Source: Schlesneria sp. DSM 10557
GTDB taxonomy: Bacteria; Planctomycetota; Planctomycetia; Planctomycetales; Planctomycetaceae
Assembly (NCBI RefSeq): GCF_041860085.1
Contig: NZ_CP124747.1
Coordinates: forward strand, 6,099,001-6,163,000
Reading direction: 5' to 3'
DNA length: 64,000 bases
Positions 60,473-64,000 of the stretch are shown here, one piece after another; the stretch's first letter is position 1; each line of letters starts with the position of its first letter. The translations under genes and the position numbers were made by a program. The notes beneath the pieces were generated by a model, which saw only the letters and a list, made by a program, of their open reading frames with translations, was not told where the DNA came from and did not search any database.

Positions 60473-62008
60473 TCAGTGGCTGGGAGCCTGCATCACGAAA
60501 CCAGGATAGGCTTCGTTACCGTGTTCGCCGATGTCCAGGCCTTCAATTTCTTCTTCACGCGAAACGCGGAGTCCGAAGATTGCTTTCAGGATCAGGAAGG
60601 ACACAAGTGACAGCGGCAAGACGTAGGCCGCAGCAGCGACGACTCCAGTTGCCTGAATGACGAGCTGTTCTGTCCCCCCTCCCATGAACAGCCCTTCTTT
60701 GACGGTACTTCCATCGATATAGGGCTTTTCTGCAAAGAGTCCGATGCAGAGGGTTCCAAAAACGCCATTGGTCAGATGCACCGATGTCGCGCCGACCGGA
60801 TCATCGACTCCAATCCGATCGAAGGCCAGAACTGAGACAACGACAATGACCCCGGCAATCGCACCAATGATGGCGGAACTCCATACGGAGACGAATGGGC
60901 ATCCTGCAGTGATCGCAACAAGTCCGGCAAGGCTGCCGTTCAAGGTCATCCCCAGGTCAGGTTTACCCAGAAGAGTCCAAGCGGTGGCTGTGGCAGTGAG
61001 CGTGGCCATTGCGGCTGCTGTATTAGTGGTCAAAGCAACATGGGCCATCGGGGCGGGGACAACACCCATGAAGCTGCCCGGATTGAATCCGAACCAGCCG
61101 AACCAGAGGATGAAACAGCCGATTGTGGCCAGCGGCATGCTGTGACCTGGGATTGCGAGTGGCTTTCCTTCCGGATTGTATTTTCCAATGCGGGGGCCGA
61201 GGATCAGTGCGCCAGCAAGCGCCGCCCAGCCACCCACAGAGTGGACCTGGGTTGAACCTGCGAAGTCGGCGAATCCCTTTGCAGCCAACCAACCACCTCC
61301 CCAGATCCAGTGACCGACGACTGGGTAAATAACGGTCGCCATTAGGAAGCTGAAGAAAATGAACGAGTGATACTTGATTCTCTCGGCAACGGCTCCTGAC
61401 ACGATGGTGGCTGCCGTACCTGCGAACACCAACTGGAAGAAGAACTTCGCATAGAGAGGGACACCTGAACCGCTGATGGCGGCGTAGTCGCCCTTGTAGT
61501 CGTTGCCGGTCGCGGGGCTGTTATCCGTAGCAGCACCACTGAGGAACCACAGACCTGCCTTGCCGACATAGCCGCCGTCACTCTTTCCTTCCGAGTCATT
61601 GCCGAACATCAGTCCCCATCCAACCATCCAGAAAGCCAGGGCGGATACGGCGAAGACGATGAAGTTCTTGGAGAGGATGTTGACGCAGTTCTTGGACCGG
61701 CACATTCCCGACTCGACGCAACCGAATCCAAGGTTCATGAAGAATACCATGAATCCTGCGATGAGGACCCACAGTGTATCGAGCATGATCTTGAGTTCCG
61801 CCGTTGTCAGCGGGGCGGCAGGAGTTTCAGCGGCGTTTTCGGAAGCAGGCGCGGACTCAGGGGATGATGCCTCAGGTGTCGTGACTTCGACAGGAGCGGC
61901 ATCCTGCGACCAACCAGTCGATGGTAAACTCATTGTGAAAAGTAAACACATCGCGGCCAGGCTGGCGGAGATACACCACCTGCCACTCAACACATTCAGC
62001 ATTCTCAT
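60473..62008 (-). CDS. amt: Ammonium transporter (Amt family)
   Basis: GAGGAAG stands 7 bases before the ATG at 62008, so that start is preferred to the ATG at 62044. About 511 residues: signal peptide, an Ala/Pro/Glu-rich periplasmic stretch (about 35-65), then eleven helices. Landmarks are a helix 1 FVMF-type stretch, DFAGSTQVHSVGGWAALAGA (the Amt signature), and the second-half GWFGFNPGSFMG. It moves ammonium/ammonia inward. A sigma-54-like promoter about 46 bp upstream of the start fits nitrogen control. No glnK is adjacent. Confidence 0.95.
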   Translation of the reverse strand: MRMLNVLSGRWCISASLAAMCLLFTMSLPSTGWSQDAAPVEVTTPEASSPESAPASENAAETPAAPLTTAELKIMLDTLWVLIAGFMVFFMNLGFGCVESGMCRSKNCVNILSKNFIVFAVSALAFWMVGWGLMFGNDSEGKSDGGYVGKAGLWFLSGAATDNSPATGNDYKGDYAAISGSGVPLYAKFFFQLVFAGTAATIVSGAVAERIKYHSFIFFSFLMATVIYPVVGHWIWGGGWLAAKGFADFAGSTQVHSVGGWAALAGALILGPRIGKYNPEGKPLAIPGHSMPLATIGCFILWFGWFGFNPGSFMGVVPAPMAHVALTTNTAAAMATLTATATAWTLLGKPDLGMTLNGSLAGLVAITAGCPFVSVWSSAIIGAIAGVIVVVSVLAFDRIGVDDPVGATSVHLTNGVFGTLCIGLFAEKPYIDGSTVKEGLFMGGGTEQLVIQATGVVAAAAYVLPLSLVSFLILKAIFGLRVSREEEIEGLDIGEHGNEAYPGFVMQAPSH

Positions 62009-62065
62009 CGTGCGCTTCCTCAATGAATTTCGAGCCAACAACATTCCACAAACGACATCTCTTCT

Positions 62066-62080
62066 GCCAACAGGGTGCCA
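62066..62080 (-). promoter_or_regulatory. Sigma-54-type promoter of the ammonium transporter gene
   Basis: On the minus strand the bases read TGGCACC-CTGT-TGGC, matching the -24/-12 consensus TGGCACG-N4-TTGC at 13 of 15 defined or free positions, with GG and GC at the right spacing. The -12 element is 58 bases before the start codon, giving a leader of about 46 nt. Ammonium transporter genes are classic RpoN/NtrC targets. A TTGCA/TGCAA repeat at 62211-62232 could be an upstream activator site, but its spacing does not fit the NtrC consensus. Confidence 0.6.
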
Positions 62081-62332
62081 GCGGAAAGAGGAGTCGATCC
62101 TCGCCGCCCGCTGGCGCGAGTTCGCCAGAACGCAAGCGGCGTGCCTGAAATGGGCTTGAAATTCACCAGACAGCCCCGTAGACCCACGGAGTGCCTACAG
62201 GAAAAGCAGTTTGCACTTGGATAGCGCTGCAAGTTCGTGGGAAAAGGTGCTTTCCCCACTCGCTTTCAGCGACAGAGAGAATGCTCAGGCACGGGGCAAG
62301 TCTGCCAGCGAACCGTGCGGCGTCGGAAATTG

Positions 62333-64000
62333 TCAGGGGGCCTTGATCAAGCCATTATTCCGTTCGATCAGTTCCTCTAAACGGTGGACCTGGGTCTCTC
62401 GCTGAGCAGGGGTACCGCCAAGAGCCCGAAACTCGGTCTTCCGCCCGGTGAGGCGTTCCACCCAGAAGTCAGCCAGTTCCCGGATCTCCGCTTTTGGGCT
62501 TCGCATCCAGTTAACGAACTTCCAGGAAGTTGTTCGTGAATTCGTCACGTCATCCCGTGTAAAGCCCCAAAGCATTTCGAAGATCGCTTCCGCCTCGGCG
62601 GGGGGATAGTGCAGTTCCAGTTCTTTCATTAACTGCGCTCCATTTTCGGGATGCATGGGCAACCATTGTCTCAGGCCGTCGCGGGCAACGAAGCGAGCCT
62701 CTTCATGAGGACATGACGCTAGAGTTGCTACGAGCGCGGGACAATTCTCAATCGCTGACAAACTCTGTGCCGCCAGTTCCGCGAGCTTTGGAGACTTTGA
62801 CGTTTTCACGACCGTGAGCATGGACTCGTCGATGGGTTGGTTCAGTTCAAACATTTTTTCGAACTGGACCTGGGACTGGTATCTGCGAATGGGAAGCGCT
62901 TTGCGTTTGGAATTGTCGCACCAGTCTGGCACAGAAGTGAATGAAATCGGATTCGAACGGATCTGAACGTCTTTCTCGGGAAGAATGATCAGCGCCTGAT
63001 GGTCACGAATATCCTGCGAATGACCCAATGCGCTGGTCCATTTAGCTCTGCCGGAGATGACATACAGTGTCGCCTGATACCAATGTTCGTCATGCAATTT
63101 CTGGAACTCAATCGCCTCCCGAGGCGTAACTTCCAGCCCGCAGACGGTGTCGCTGTCAACCAACTCCAGCTTCCAGAGGTCTCGTCCAATGTTCACCCCG
63201 ATCGCAGCCGCGTTGCCGTTGTCCAGGCGACCCTGCTGAAATATCAGCTGGCCCTTTCGAATGCCTAAACCGGGAATCCCGGACTGTGCCGGGTTCATGA
63301 CGTAAACCGCGGTGTTCCCGATGAGCGTCGTGCGCAGCCGTCCCTTGTCGAAATCCAGGGTTGCTTCAAAGGGCTCGAAGGTTGTCAGGAACTCCCCAAC
63401 GTTGAGGGCTGACCGATGAGGTACGACAAGCCATTGCCGTTTGGCGTCGAGACGTGCCAGGACTCCTTCGTTGGACGCATAGGCGACGTCCACCTGAGGA
63501 ACGGGTTCGCCCTCTTTCAGGAATGTGGGAAGCTGATTGGCGGCGACTGCCGGGGCGGGAACATCGACATGTGGCTCTTCAGGCTGAGCCGGTTCCGGCA
63601 CTTGCTCGGTCTGTTTGGGGACAGTAGCAGCGACTGGCGCCGGTAGCTCTTCGACATCCGGTTCGTCTGGAGGAGGCATCGGATCAAGCCCTTCCGGAAT
63701 CGATGGACGCGCTGGTGCAATTGCGGATTCGGGTGTTGCAACCGGTCGGGAATCTGCTGCCAGTTCCGTACGAGGCTCGTCCGTAGCAACCAGGCTTTTG
63801 TCCGCGGCGTCCATCGGTTCGGCATCCGTGACAGTCTCGGTGGCTTCACTCTTGCCGCGAACTTCCTTTCGCTCGATCTCGTTTTTGGCTTGCTTCAGTC
63901 CCGTGATCAACCCAGGCGCAAGCAAGAGAAAGCAAAGGATCGCCAGCAGTCCCACGACGGCCGAGGGGAAAATTCGTAGCGGCCAGGGTGACGGCTTGAG
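62333..64000 (-). CDS. FecR-like membrane protein, 5' truncated at the window edge
   Basis: The minus frame stays open to the last base of the window, so the N-terminus is missing; the GTG at 63955 is internal. What remains starts just before one transmembrane helix (AVVGLLAILCFLLLAPGLITG), continues with a Pro/Glu-rich linker (about 100 residues), and then a beta-rich domain (LRTTLIGNTAVYVMNP, LYVISGRAKWTSALG) resembling FecR or an anti-sigma periplasmic sensor. The last 170 residues are helical with HEAT-like units. The missing part may carry a zinc-finger anti-sigma domain. Family assignment is tentative. Confidence 0.65.
   Translation of the reverse strand, partial: LKPSPWPLRIFPSAVVGLLAILCFLLLAPGLITGLKQAKNEIERKEVRGKSEATETVTDAEPMDAADKSLVATDEPRTELAADSRPVATPESAIAPARPSIPEGLDPMPPPDEPDVEELPAPVAATVPKQTEQVPEPAQPEEPHVDVPAPAVAANQLPTFLKEGEPVPQVDVAYASNEGVLARLDAKRQWLVVPHRSALNVGEFLTTFEPFEATLDFDKGRLRTTLIGNTAVYVMNPAQSGIPGLGIRKGQLIFQQGRLDNGNAAAIGVNIGRDLWKLELVDSDTVCGLEVTPREAIEFQKLHDEHWYQATLYVISGRAKWTSALGHSQDIRDHQALIILPEKDVQIRSNPISFTSVPDWCDNSKRKALPIRRYQSQVQFEKMFELNQPIDESMLTVVKTSKSPKLAELAAQSLSAIENCPALVATLASCPHEEARFVARDGLRQWLPMHPENGAQLMKELELHYPPAEAEAIFEMLWGFTRDDVTNSRTTSWKFVNWMRSPKAEIRELADFWVERLTGRKTEFRALGGTPAQRETQVHRLEELIERNNGLIKAP

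Overview
The window reads as a piece of a Planctomycetota chromosome (inference). Supporting this are a secreted DUF1080 protein, a signal peptidase I of about 580 residues carrying a zinc ribbon, a membrane-anchored multihaem cytochrome beside a cytochrome b, HEAT-repeat and lipoprotein genes of unknown function, and long genes separated by weak Shine-Dalgarno sites. No rRNA, tRNA, CRISPR, transposase or phage gene was seen. The organism looks like an aerobic, respiring heterotroph.

Layout. (1) 1-18.4 kb, all on +: an almost complete lower respiratory chain. It holds the end of a cytochrome b/subunit IV-like protein, an octahaem cytochrome c with an embedded PDZ domain, a cupredoxin lipoprotein, a dihaem cytochrome c lipoprotein, oxidase subunits II and I (A2 type, YSHP motif), haem A synthase, haem O synthase, subunits III and IV, an ABC exporter pair, a SCO copper chaperone, a DUF420 protein and a small CPMC protein. 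Together they form a quinol-to-oxygen route with its cofactor assembly. (2) 18.5-23.4 kb, on -: a polytopic membrane protein, a DUF1080 protein and a saccharopine-dehydrogenase-like protein. (3) 23.7-32.2 kb: phosphoketolase (+), then on - a small membrane protein, an SRPBCC protein, a polytopic membrane protein, a ClC channel with CBS domains and an envelope lipoprotein. (4) 33-42.1 kb, all on +: the most unusual region. A P-type ATPase with a non-cysteine TM6 motif is followed by a second protein of the same architecture that has lost the phosphorylated Asp, the TGES loop and the GDGxND loop. Around them are an HMA-DUF454 fusion, two paralogous small membrane proteins, a PGPGW-like protein, two further small membrane proteins and a protein with a novel C-terminal domain. 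A strong hairpin plus T-tract closes the row. (5) 42.2-64 kb: housekeeping and envelope genes, including a HEAT protein, a GTPase, a thioredoxin-fold protein, an asparagine-synthetase-like protein, DNA ligase, a LmbE deacetylase, a degenerate alpha/beta hydrolase, signal peptidase I, a universal stress protein, an ammonium transporter with a sigma-54-like promoter, and a FecR-like membrane protein running off the right end.

The best candidate for an undescribed system is the 33-42 kb block: a catalytic and a pseudo-catalytic P-type ATPase encoded together with HMA-like domains lacking CxxC and a set of small membrane proteins. Its substrate cannot be read from the sequence. All homology statements are from reading motifs by eye, with no database search.
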